A stretch of 64,000 nt of DNA from Nigrospora sphaerica (taxonomy: Eukaryota; Ascomycota; Sordariomycetes; Amphisphaeriales; Apiosporaceae), in assembly GCA_018287875.1 (NCBI GenBank), contig JAGVVL010000009.1, forward strand, positions 3,348,001 to 3,412,000, in the 5' to 3' direction. Under the pieces are notes generated by a model. That model was given only the letters and a program-made list of their open reading frames with translations. It did not search any database and was not told the origin of the DNA. Shown piece by piece: positions 10,577 through 20,875 of this stretch. How positions within the stretch are numbered: the stretch's first letter is position 1; each line of letters begins with the position of its first letter. A program made the position numbers and the translations under genes.

Positions 10577-13436
10577 GATGGTGGCCTCGCAGTCGTCGTC
10601 GTCGGCGGCGGCGGCGGCGCGTCGACGGGCCGGCGCCGCGGTGATCGGAGGAGGGAGGGGGAGAACAGTCGAGAATCCGGCCGCACCTCGGTCGGGGCGG
10701 GGGAGGGGCTCGGTCAATGTGAGAGGCCGCTACGGCTTTGGCGACGGGGTCGTGCGCGTGGGCGTGGCGAGGCGCATGTGCGGGATGCGGCGGGAGGGGG
10801 GGAAGATGGAGATAGACGGAGGGTTGCTGTGCTTTAGTGTGCCCGACTCGGGGCGGAATGCGACAGGCGGTGCCGATGCGCAACCAAAACCACTAGCCGT
10901 GCGTTTTGTGGGCCTTCGCCCGACCCGTACGAACGGATGGATTCCGTCACAAATGCATGGATCGTGACGTGAACGTGGACGTCGGGGGACGTTTCGACGA
11001 CCAACCGATGGTCGCGAACACTGCCCTTGGGGAAAATACAATGGCTGTGAAGGTATCACTTGAAATGCTAGGTTCACGTCCGCTTTCTTGGAACGAGGGT
11101 GGCCGGTATGCTCATGGACCGTCCCTTCAGTGGAACAGATGGGCTGTGACTGGTCCAGTACCAGTTTGGATTGCCCAATAGGGCAATTCGGGCCCAAAGA
11201 CGGATATATCAACACCGGCGAAGATCACTAAGGACTGGCTCCCGTCCAACCACCAAGATGGCCAACACTGGGCTATGGCAGTTTTCAATGGCAGAGATGC
11301 TTCCAGTAATAGCCAAGGCGAGCAATGGGAAAATCAATGCCGGTGTCGGAACATACGAGCATGGTGTCTTTGGGTTGAAACAGAATGTTATTTGGTGGAA
11401 ACAAGATCCAGGATGCCCGTCATGCTCGCACCACGACAACGAGCGCGAAAATGTCTGGCGATCGGGCGTATAAAAAAGACGCTGCTTTTTGGTAGCGAAC
11501 AGATCGCAGACGCTCGCCTTTTTGGTATGCGCAGGCTGGCCTGGTCCTGCGATGGGAGACAGATGGGCCGGTACAAGAACTGGCGTTGGCCTGGGACAGG
11601 CACGCGAGGAACGCCGTGTCTTCGGAAGCCATGGCAGGTTCGAGAAAGGGCTATGGAAATAGCGAGAAACGGAACAAGAAGCCCCGCCTTGGGTAGACAG
11701 TAGACGCGAACGGCGGTCTGGGGGTGACGGAGTTTCCTCGTTACGCTTTGGGCCTCCTCCACGTCCTCCTCCTTGGCCGGTTGACCGGTGACAAGGGCGG
11801 GTGGCTGGACATGGTGCTACGTACCTACCTAATGAGGTAGCTAGGCTTGCCCAAAATAAGACAATGAAAGGGAAAACAGGCCCTCCGGGCGCGACATACC
11901 AGACGGTAATAAACTTTGTTCGATCAGGGCAGCTTCGTACCGTCGGGTCGTGTTCCTGCATGGGAGTTGCCGTGGTCCCCCAGGCGCCACCCATCTAACC
12001 TTATTAATAGTGACCCCGGTGTCCGGACCGCCCGGCAGTCTGGTTACCCACCCATCAACCCACCGCCACGCCACTGGGGGGTAAGCGTCTGGGGGATCAT
12101 GGGCGTTGTCATTACGCGATCCGGCCAGGTAGGGCCATCGTCGCCGGAAAAAACAGGTTCGGGATGATGGAGGGGGCCTCGGACAGAGAGGGCCCGCCAG
12201 TTCGTGGCGGGAAATTAAGGCCGTTTGGACCGGCACAGCTCGATGGCAGGCGAGGCAGCTAAGTAGGTCGTATTGGAAGTCGCCGTGGGCGAGGCCTACA
12301 GAGGCGCTGTATCCGCAGCTCCCGTCAATCCAGGTGGTTGAAATGGGTCGTCGGATCCACGGCCTATGTGGGAAGCGGGCATCCCGTTCGACCAGCTGTT
12401 AGGCAGTACCTACGAACCGGCCGTGGGGGGCTGCTAGGCCAAGGTACCTTGTATCCCCCGCCTCGGCCGGTCTCGATCATTCCCACTGTGCCCACATCTC
12501 CCCCTCTCCCTCCCTTTCCACCCTGTCTCTCTCTCCCTCTCCGCTCTGGACACCCATCCCTGGCGCCGGCACCACGCACCTCAGCTCGGCTATTGATAGT
12601 TGCTAGCTTCTCGACCTGCTCATCTTTTCAGCTGACGTGGGCAAAAGCCATCGTTTGGATCGTGGCGTTCCACCCGCCAGACCGATCTCTAGTCCGGTTC
12701 CGTGCCGGCGTGGCCTGCTTGACCGCATGTCGTTGGTCTCCCTCTCAGCCGGGCCACAAGAGTTGCATCCACGATACCCGCCCACACCCACACCCACAAG
12801 CGTTGACGGCATGCCCCTCCAGCCATGGCTGCTGAGTGCCACCTGGGGCCGGGCTATCGGCCACCTGACTAGTGCTGCGGTCGATTTAACTTTCGGGAAA
12901 TACTGGGGGGCGTAAAAGGTCTTCGAACTATGTACCCGAGGCCACGAGATCCCTGCCCCGGGGGTGGCATAGTTACAAATAGTAGATACTGGGCACCCGG
13001 CCTGCCCTGTATAGAAATAACGTTTGATTACGAGGGGGGCGTGAGCTACTAAGCCCAATGTCAGTTGAAGCGCCTGGGCAGTGGGTTTTAGCGATTGGCC
13101 AGCCCCGGGTGGCTGGAAGGACTTGGGGATGTAAGTGGTAAGAGGATGGCGCGCCTAGCCCGGCATGCCTTTTCGAATGTCATGGATAGCCACGGGGAGC
13201 CTGGCTCGCCTGGATGGCAGGGCCGGTCCGTTAGCAGGAGAAAAGGAGTGGCTGCAATGTGTAATATATGCTGCCGGCCTCCCACCTTTTCGCAAGCCGC
13301 CTTCCTTCCCTTCGATCCTCGACTCCAACTGATCTCTCGTCCGGTTATATACACGTCGACTGACATCCGCTCGTTCAAGTCCCGCCTGCAATTAGCGTAG
13401 CCACTTCCCATACCCATCAACCCCCAAACCATCACC
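10577..13436. other. Long intergenic region, no gene recognised
   Basis: About 2.9 kb between divergent MED31 (-) and the CFEM gene (+). Open frames are short and overlapping. A CT-rich tract lies at 12493-12545, a composition typical just upstream of fungal transcription starts, but I found no convincing gene downstream of it before 13437. Confidence 0.45.
13346..13351 (+). promoter_or_regulatory. TATA element of the CFEM gene
   Basis: TATATA lies 86 nt before the CFEM start codon, in a CT-rich setting, at the usual distance for a fungal core promoter. Confidence 0.5.
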
Positions 13437-14171
13437 ATGAAGTCCGTCCTCGCTCTCGTCGCCGTGGCCGCCCTGGTGTCCGCCCAGAACTTGGGGGGCC
13501 AGCCCGCTTGCGCGGTAAGTTTGGTCACGCCCGCTCGAGAAACAGGGCCAGTTGTACTGACCGCGATGCCCGCTCCGTTCCTCAGCTTCCTTGCTTGGCA
13601 AAGGCCATTCCCCAGACGAGCTGCGCCATGGACGACTCGGCCTGCCTGTGCCGGCCCGATATCCAGGCGCAGCTCGCGCCCCTCGTCGCCGGCTGTCTCG
13701 TCACGGCCTGCACCGACGCGTCCGACCTCCTCAAGGCCCAGGCCGCCGGAGCCGCCGCTTGCGCTGCTTATGCGAACCCGAGCGCTTCGGCCCCGGCCCC
13801 GCCCCCGGCCACCGCCAGCAGCGCGAGCTCCGCCGCCTCGGCAAGCAGTACGATTCCCCCTTTACCCCCTCACATCGACCGCCCGAAGGCCCGCCCCCGG
13901 TCGTCGGGAAGCACGTGCCGTTTGCTAACCCTCGGTCCCAGCCCCTTGGTCGTACCCCGCCTCCTCCATGTCCGTGCCCGTGTCCACCACCGCCTCCGGC
14001 ACCGCCGCCCCCACCGCCACGGCGAACCACACGTCGAGCGGCGCTCCCCACAGCTCCGGCACCGGCGCCGTGCCCACTCAGTCCGTCGTTCCCGCCGCCG
14101 CCCCCGGCGCCGTTCTTCCCGTGCTCGCTGGTGGGTTCGCTGCCGTCATTGCCGTGGCCGCCAACCTGTAG
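13437..14171 (+). CDS. CFEM-domain secreted protein, probable GPI anchor
   Basis: Exons are 13437-13514, 13586-13847 and 13942-14171. The introns are 13515-13585 (GTAAGT...TCAG) and 13848-13941 (GTACGA, branch GCTAACC, CCAG). The product is 189 residues. Residues 1-16 form a signal peptide (MKSVLALVAVAALVSA). A CFEM domain follows with all eight cysteines in order: PAC, LPC, TSC, SACLC (two), AGC, TAC and AAC, with the DDSACLC core holding the family aspartate. A long serine, threonine and alanine linker suited to O-glycosylation ends in a hydrophobic tail (AVLPVLAGGFAAVIAVAANL) typical of GPI signals. CFEM proteins bind haem or act at the fungal surface, and some are effectors; the role here is not known. 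Confidence 0.93.
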
Positions 14172-15469
14172 CGGGTATTGGTGCCCCGGGGAAGGTTCCT
14201 ATTCCGGTCGTTGTAGAAGTCGTCGTTGGTGATGAAAAAAGGCATGGGCGGTTTTTGTCGGTTGCACAAGTTGGTCCATTGCTTCAAGCTAATGTTCCGC
14301 TGGGCGATATAATTTAATACGTACCTTTTTGTATCCACTCCTGGTCGCCCCTTGTTCCTGCTTTTCATTGTAACCATGAAAACAAGATACCGGAAGAAGG
14401 AAATCGTTGTATTAGCCAAGTCATGTGCCATGGCCCGATAGTCTGGGACATGGTTATATACCCGACAGCTTTATGGGAGCTTAGACTTTGCCGAGCCGGC
14501 CTTGCATAGGGGCCCAGCGCCTCCCGAGAACGCCATTGAGCCTGAAGTATGTTTTAGCTTTAATGGAAGATGGAGAATTCTTCGACATGGGACGTTTAAA
14601 CACTTTCCTCATGCACCAAAGGCTGCTACCGCCCTCGCGGAGACAACAGCCGACAAGGCGCGTGTAGAGGGCGGACTTCCGAAGATGATCCGTCCCGGTG
14701 GGGTACACAGGACCACCCGTTTGATTGGAGGATCGGGACCTTCACGCACTCATCCAGGCACTCGGATGGAGGCCTGGCGAGAGGGACTCTTCAAGCCGTC
14801 CCCCTTCCGCACGTGAAAGATACGTCGGCGCCGCAAAGTTCGCCCTGACAACAACAGAAGGGTGCTAGTGCCATCTCGTCGTACCGCCATTCTCACAAAC
14901 ACCAGCCAGGTCTGCCTCTAGAATACGCCAGGCGGATTTTCGAGTGACACCGGGGAGGAAGTGGAGAACAGCCGGTGCTGATGGCCGTACGAAGAGGGGG
15001 GAAAGGTGTATTGAGGGAGGGAACGTACCCACGGGTCCCCATCAAGATTGGCCAACGCGCCACTCGCCGTCCACGTCTAAAAAGCCCGAGGAATTTTCGC
15101 CGCGCGGGTTCCCTCGTTGAGCGTCTTTCCAAGTACGCAACCCACGGGGCACGGCGATAAGCGCGGCCATGGGAACCTGGCTCGGAGACGGTCTTCCAGC
15201 TCGGTAAGGGCCAAAGACGCCGCGGGGCAGATTGGAGTGAAAACATATCTTCGGTTAATCAATATCCCTCTGCCCAAGGTCCCCGTGTTTAGCTTGCCAG
15301 TTAAGCATGCTTGCTTATATAAGGTAGTAACCTGCGACCACCCCTCGAACAGACTCATCCCGGCGTCCTCTCCCCCCGAAACCCACCACACTCCAGCCGC
15401 TTGTTCCAGCCTTGCGCCCCCGACTTCCGCCTCCATCGTAAACCGTGCGCCCGTCTCGCACACGGAAGG
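14172..15469. other. Intergenic
   Basis: No gene recognised apart from the promoter of the small peptide gene near the right end. Confidence 0.5.
15316..15323 (+). promoter_or_regulatory. TATA box for the small cysteine-rich gene
   Basis: TATATAAG lies 147 nt before the ATG at 15470 and is followed by a C-rich leader. This is a good core-promoter layout and supports the small gene being real. Confidence 0.5.
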
Positions 15470-15728
15470 ATGCGGCGTCCCAGCCCCGTTGCCGTCCTGC
15501 TGGCGGCCGCGGCCCTCGTGCCGGCTACCCCCCTGGCGGCGCCGGCAGAGCCCGGGCTGCCGGGCCGGACTCTGAAGTGCGAGGTGATTCCCCCGTGAGT
15601 CTGCCCGCTCGCCTTGGGCCTCTTCGGTCCCGTTCCCCGGTTGCTGAGGGTTCTGTCCCAGATGCTGTGGGCAAAGCGTGACGCCTGCTATCGACCGGAC
15701 GTGCTGCGGATGCTGGGGTTGCTGCTAG
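15470..15728 (+). CDS. Candidate small secreted cysteine-rich peptide
   Basis: Exon 1 is 15470-15594 and exon 2 is 15662-15728; the intron is 15595-15661 (GTGAGT...CCCAG, 67 nt). Unspliced, the frame stops at the start of the intron (TGA). Spliced, it codes for 63 residues: a signal peptide (VAVLLAAAALVPATPLAA, about residues 7-24), a short linker, then a tail with eight cysteines in about 27 residues, starting KCEVIPPCCG and ending CCGCWGCC. The paired CC motifs and small size suit a disulphide-rich effector or antimicrobial-like peptide. I recognise no family. The evidence is the TATA box, the signal peptide, consensus splice sites and the cysteine pattern that appears only after splicing. 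It could still be chance. Confidence 0.5.
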
Positions 15729-16237
15729 GCGCGAGAGGCTCGGGTGGAAGCCGGTAATGTCGGCATAGGTACAAACCTCGGGCCGGTGTCACCGAGCCGT
15801 TTCGGCTGTATAGCAACTCCTTCAGCGCCCGGGATCCCAAGCGCTGAGATGCCTCATGTTCGGCGCCAAGCAACACAATCGCTCATCCCATATTCTACAC
15901 CACGTCGGAAAGTGAATTGTGATGCTGGGCACATGGGTGTCTTGAAGATCCTAGGGGTCGAGAGCCGTATTCCGAACTAGTGTGTAATATCTCCATTGTG
16001 TTCCCATGGCCGCGTGATGTTGGTTTGGCCTGCGGAGCCTGGTAGACTATAATGATGCCCGAACACGAGCCGGCTTCTGAGGTAACTACTTCCATATGTC
16101 CCGGGTGTCCCGACATCTACCTTTGTTTCTTGCAAGTCGGTAGTTACACAGCCGGCGGTGAGTCCTGGGGCGAGTTTTGGTCGCCATCCAGAAGGCCGTG
16201 AGAGGACGTGCTCGCCTCGACTCTCGGCCTCAATCCC

Positions 16238-16960
16238 TTATTCTGAATGATCGACTGTTTCTGCCACCGTCTCCCGGTTGTACGCAGCATCGGCCCCCAG
16301 GAGCTGCGAGTGGCGGCGCGGTTTGTGACAGCCGCGCCAGATGGCGGGCAGCGAAGCGGCGATCAGGCCCATGCTGCATTCGAGGACCAACCAGAGGATC
16401 AGGGAGCCCATGACGTGAGCTAGAGGGGTGCGTCCGGGGCATGGTCCCGACCTCGGTCACCACGAAGGCCACGAGCACGGCGACGTAGAGGGCCCTGTGG
16501 CACGGCCAGTCTCCACGGCCGGGGAGGAAAGCGATGGGCGAGACTTTCTACATAGGCTCCGTGGACCTCGGAAGCCATCGGGATACCCGGGAGCCAGCCG
16601 GTGATGGGCGAAAAGGGGAAAGGGGGGGAGGAAGGAGACAGCACTACATCGTGATAAAAAAGGCGAACAGCACTACCTCGGTAAAATAACCACCGGTCTC
16701 GCGATCTCCATCCGTGAAAAGCACGTGTCCCGCGCCGACACCCCCGAAGGTGCCGAAGACGGCGCTCGCGAGCCCGAGTTGGAAGACCTGCCGGCTCGTC
16801 CATCAACATCCGGCTTTCGGCCGTGTCCGCTCCGGGGGGTAGAAGGGGGGGTTTGAGGGAGAGCACGTACCAACCCCAGGCTCACGAGCCCGACGGCGTC
16901 GTGTTTCGTCCGAAAAAGCCGCGCGGGGCTCCGAGCATGGCGAAACGAACTGTCCAGGGT
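16238..16960 (-). pseudogene. Relic of a fungal rhodopsin-like integral membrane protein
   Basis: Fragments in family order appear on the minus strand in different frames. First is a segment reading AVGLVSLGL, which joins VFQLGLASAVFGTFGGVGAGH after an apparent intron (GTACGT...GGCAG, about 16789-16870). Next comes a hydrophobic segment RALYVAVLVAFVVTEVG (about 16450-16505). Last is the C-terminal helix segment LILWLVLECSMGLIAASLP with its stop at 16238. These resemble helices II-III, IV and VII of the Pfam fungal rhodopsin (PTH11/SAT4-like) family. Helices V-VI are not found, and the last two fragments are out of frame with no acceptable intron between them. I infer a decayed copy. A multi-intron live gene is less likely. 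Confidence 0.4.
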
Positions 16961-17521
16961 AATTAAGTAGGATGATATTCATGCACGAGGTTTTAAGGGT
17001 CACCCAGAGTGCTGGGACCGGCTCGGCACTGGGAATTCCACAAGCACAATGAGGTGCAGCATGCGCGATGGGCGGCCGCCATTCAGCTTCCATTGGATCC
17101 AACTCATACCTCCTCTCTTTTGGGCCTATATGCCCGGTCTCGCCGTCCTGTACAGGACCCGAGTACGCCTCCACCATGCGGCCATCATTACTCTGCATAC
17201 ACATTACAGGCCGCTCCATCTCCTGTCAGGAGCGTGCTGGTATTCCGATACTATATAGTGGTCACAGCCTGTGGTAGATTTCACGCAACAAATATACCCC
17301 CCTCCCTTTGGGCGACATATTTACAGGGTTGGGCCGCCCCATGGCATGAGCGTTACCAACACCACATAACCGCCGTCCAACATGTAAAAGGTTCCCCGTA
17401 TTACCGAAGAGATACGACTGCTCGGCCAGGAAGACCATGTCTCATGGCGTGCAAAAGCGAAGCGCCAAAATAAATCCAGAAAGTAAAAGCCATGCCATGG
17501 GCCCCAACGCCGGTTGCCCTT
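16961..17521. other. Intergenic
   Basis: This is the 3' flank of the mannosidase gene and the upstream side of the membrane-protein relic. No gene seen. Confidence 0.5.
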
Positions 17522-19279
17522 TCACGGTCGTAGGAAGGGATGCGCCTCCGTGTTCAACACGTACTCATCCAAGCTGATGAGAGTGGGCGCGGAAAAGATG
17601 AGGTAGAAATACTTGAGCGTTTCGGACAGCCAGAAGCTCTCCATGGAATCCTTCTTTGTCGGCGGGCCCTTCACCGTGACGTCGTCGATGGCCGAGAAGG
17701 CATACTTGGTCTCCGTCGCCTTCTTGATGGCCTGGTACATGGTCCAGGCCATCTCCTGGTATTCCTCCTTGCCGGTAATGCGATACATGTAGAATATGCT
17801 TTCTATCGCTTCTGGCCGAAGGATGTATTTCGGGTCCCGAGCCTCCTTGAAACCCTTGGGCAGGTCCGCATCGCCCCTCAGCGCCCACTGGTACTCGTCC
17901 CATTCGCAGGGATCCTTGGTAGGGCAGGGAAACATGGTGAAGATCTCCGGCATGATGCCTGTCGGAAAGGCGCCATAGGCCCAGGCGCACCCCCTGGCAA
18001 GCTTCTCGGCCATGCTGACGTGCTCGGGGACGTTGAAGAGCTTCCCGCCCAGCCCGTACATGCCGCCGACGAAACAGCTCAGGTGCTGGCCCTCGGCATT
18101 GAGCTCGGGGACGTTCTGGGAGTTGACCGAGGTCGACCCCGAAAAGAGAATGTCATCCTTATCGGGAAGCATGGGGCGGAACAAAAGGTGCTTGGTGGCC
18201 GTGTCCATGGAGTCGCGGTAAAGTTTCTCGTAGACGGGCTCCAGACCGGCCGTCAAGGCAAACATCTTGGGGAAGTATTCGTAGAGCGAGTCTGCCAAGG
18301 CGCCAAGCGTGAAGCTCCGCTCCGTCGAAAACACCTCATCCCTCAGGTCGAAGAAGGTCGGCCACATGCCGGGCAGTTGCGTCGTGTTTTGCGTCGCGTC
18401 CAGGAGCCGCGTGACGCGGTCGATGGCGTCGTAGTACTTGTCATTGCCCGTCAGCTGGGCGAGCCGGGTGAACTCGAGAGACTGCGAGGCGACCGAGGCC
18501 GAAGGGTCGTGAGTGCCGGCGTTCAACGCGCCGGCCTTGGCCAGTTTGAAGTCCAGCCAGAAGGGGGGCATGCGGTTGGGGGTATCGTAGGCCGTATAGA
18601 GCATATCGCCCAGCTCAATGGCCTTCTCCAGGAGCGCGGGCTCCCCGCTGAGGTCGTAGGCGCTCAAGAGACCCCCAAGGTGGCGGATGGTGGTCTCGAA
18701 GAAGTTGCAGGCGGTGTCCTTGGTCTTGGACCAGTCCAAGGTGCAGGCGGCGGCGGCGGCCTGGGCGAAGTCGTCGTGGAGGCCCATCATCCACAAGGTG
18801 TCGAGCGAGTCGACCAGGGTGGCGGCCCAGCCGCCAAAGGTATCGATGCCGTCGGCCGACACGGGCCGAAGCTCATCGTACATCCAGGCATGGTCCTTGT
18901 AGCCCTGCCAGCTCTTGACAAAGGCGGCCGTGACGTCGGCACGGCGGTCGGCGAGGGTCTGGAGGCGCTCGGGCGTGGGGGCCTCGTCGGCGGCAAAGTC
19001 GTGCTGGATCCGGGGCAGCTTCTTTGGGGCGCCGCGCGGCAGGCGGGCGAGCCGGTCGACGGGGTTCCGCTGCGGCAGCGTGGACCAATCGAAGCTGGAC
19101 TTGAAGTAGCGGAATCCGTAGTACTCGGGCGGTTGGCTCCGTGGCACAAAGATGACGAGCACGTACAGCAGCGCGATGGCGCCGACCAGGGACAGCAGGT
19201 GCGACGGGCGGCGGAACAGAGCAGCCATCACGACGTGATTCTGGACCACCAGGCGTTCGACATTGTCGAAGTAGAGCAT
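17522..19279 (-). CDS. GH47 class I alpha-1,2-mannosidase, type II membrane protein
   Basis: Single exon, 585 residues from the ATG at 19279. The in-frame ATG at 19228 (MAALFRRPSH, 568 residues) is an equally good start and puts the membrane anchor (LLSLVGAIALLYVLVIFVP) close to the N-terminus. The luminal catalytic domain has GH47 landmarks: a DTFGGWAATLVDSLDTLWMMG block, ETTIRHLGGLLSAYDLSG, HLSCFVGGMYGLGG, RPEAIESIFYMYRITG, ESFWLSETLKYFYLIF and the terminal NTEAHP, whose threonine (residue 577) binds catalytic calcium. The enzyme trims alpha-1,2-linked mannose from N-glycans in the ER or Golgi. Fungi carry several paralogues, so ER versus Golgi assignment is left open. Confidence 0.93.
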   Translation of the reverse strand: MLYFDNVERLVVQNHVVMAALFRRPSHLLSLVGAIALLYVLVIFVPRSQPPEYYGFRYFKSSFDWSTLPQRNPVDRLARLPRGAPKKLPRIQHDFAADEAPTPERLQTLADRRADVTAAFVKSWQGYKDHAWMYDELRPVSADGIDTFGGWAATLVDSLDTLWMMGLHDDFAQAAAAACTLDWSKTKDTACNFFETTIRHLGGLLSAYDLSGEPALLEKAIELGDMLYTAYDTPNRMPPFWLDFKLAKAGALNAGTHDPSASVASQSLEFTRLAQLTGNDKYYDAIDRVTRLLDATQNTTQLPGMWPTFFDLRDEVFSTERSFTLGALADSLYEYFPKMFALTAGLEPVYEKLYRDSMDTATKHLLFRPMLPDKDDILFSGSTSVNSQNVPELNAEGQHLSCFVGGMYGLGGKLFNVPEHVSMAEKLARGCAWAYGAFPTGIMPEIFTMFPCPTKDPCEWDEYQWALRGDADLPKGFKEARDPKYILRPEAIESIFYMYRITGKEEYQEMAWTMYQAIKKATETKYAFSAIDDVTVKGPPTKKDSMESFWLSETLKYFYLIFSAPTLISLDEYVLNTEAHPFLRP

Positions 19280-20875
19280 TCTACCTCGCAGCCGGCCGGG
19301 CCAGGCCGGGCCTGTTGGCTTGATTGTGTTCCCGCGACTGCTGCTAGGCCCGTTGTCCGGCGGTGAGGGCCTCGGCGCCCTCGCGGCAAGTCCTCGGGCG
19401 ATCCACGCGCGTACGAATCATTTGTTTCGGAAGTAGCGACTGCGCCAGCCTCAGGCACATGCACACACACGCGCGCGCGCGCGCTCACTCACACACAGCA
19501 CGTTGCTTTCTCGCCGTCGCACAAGCGTGGAAAGACGGGGGGGACGGGGGCTGCGCGGGAATGGGGCGGCGTACGGCATGGATGGCCATGGCCATGGGGA
19601 ATGGGAAGCGAATGCCTGGGAATTGGGGAAGGGGAACGAGCCGAACGACACGCCAAGACGTGGAGGGAAGCCACAATTTCGCACCGTCCAGGCGCCAAGC
19701 CAGGGGTCTCGGCGCCAATGCTGCCCTTTTGCACTTGGGCCGCGGCTGGTCCGTACTGTGTAGGCCTGTCCTACCAAAGACCCTTGGCCACAAATTGATT
19801 GCATCCACGATCTAACCGTTACTTAGCGATCTCCGTCTGTGGCCCCTCAACCCCCGTGTCTCTCCCGCCCAGCGGGACCGAAGGTCCCCCGCGATAGCAT
19901 GTGCCACGCGAATGGCGCTGACGGGACGGAAACTGTCTTGCATTAGGTTACGCCACCCACGCCTCACCCCCCTACCCTCTTACGTGGGATCCCATGTCAA
20001 ATATGTTGCCATTCATCCTATTCTCACAAGCAAGCGCCCACCTCACCCGGCAAGCTGATAGCGTGATGCCCAAACATTCATTGCCTGTTTGTAGACGGTG
20101 TGTTGGGTTTGCTCTACGCAGAGCGAAGATGGCAGCCAATGTCGCTATGCCCACAACCGGGCTTCGGTAGCCGACCCGAGCACCTTAAGTACCCAGCAGC
20201 ACTTGCCTCCTCTGTCCGGGAATGACCGACACGCGATGAAGAAGCTAGCGGTCTTCTTGACGTTTCGTCAGCCCACCAGATTAAAGTGGCTACGCCGTCG
20301 CTTCTCTAGGAGTTTAGCTACCTGATGTAGGCAGGCATGGTACGTAGCAAACATTGGCTTTTGCTCAGGCGAAGCTCAGGAAGCGTGTCATGCCGACGGC
20401 GGCGACGGCAACGCCATCGTGTCAGTGCTAGCCTCGACCAGTCGCCGATGCGAAGGACCAAGTTCCCGGCGTGGGAGCCGGATACGTCGAAACAACAGGC
20501 CAGGCGATTGCATGTTTCAAATTGTTCTCAACACCTGCCCTCCTGGGGGTTCGAGAGATTGCCATCGTGTTTGCTGTCTCCGATCCACGGCGCTTGCATC
20601 TGTTACCCCGCACTGACGAACCGTACGATTTACCTACTTGCTCCGTGCCAAATACGCCGCCGGCCATCGACCCTCGTATGGCCAAGTATTTGGTCCACAG
20701 CTTGTTGCGATATTGGCTTCCGACATCGTCTTGCCACGCTAATTAGATTGGCTGTTACTTGACCATAGTCACTGGGTGGAAAGCTTAGCTCAGGCATGCT
20801 TGTCGTGGACCAGCGGGGCGGAGATCGCCGAGTTGTTATTCGTCCGTTATCATACAACGTCTCTGCCCCTCGGCT
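19280..20875. other. Intergenic with a (CA)/(CG) microsatellite
   Basis: An alternating CA then CG then CA tract lies at about 19460-19497, just upstream of the mannosidase. It is a purine-pyrimidine alternation that can adopt Z-form DNA. No gene was recognised in the rest. Confidence 0.55.

Noticed and set aside
12338..12835. 165-codon frame following a CT-rich tract
   Set aside because: The frame begins before the tract and translates it as low-complexity proline and serine; no supporting features.
17540..19366. 608-codon open frame on the plus strand
   Set aside because: It is the antisense of the GH47 mannosidase. GC-rich third positions keep the opposite frame open; the minus-strand protein has all family motifs and this one has none.
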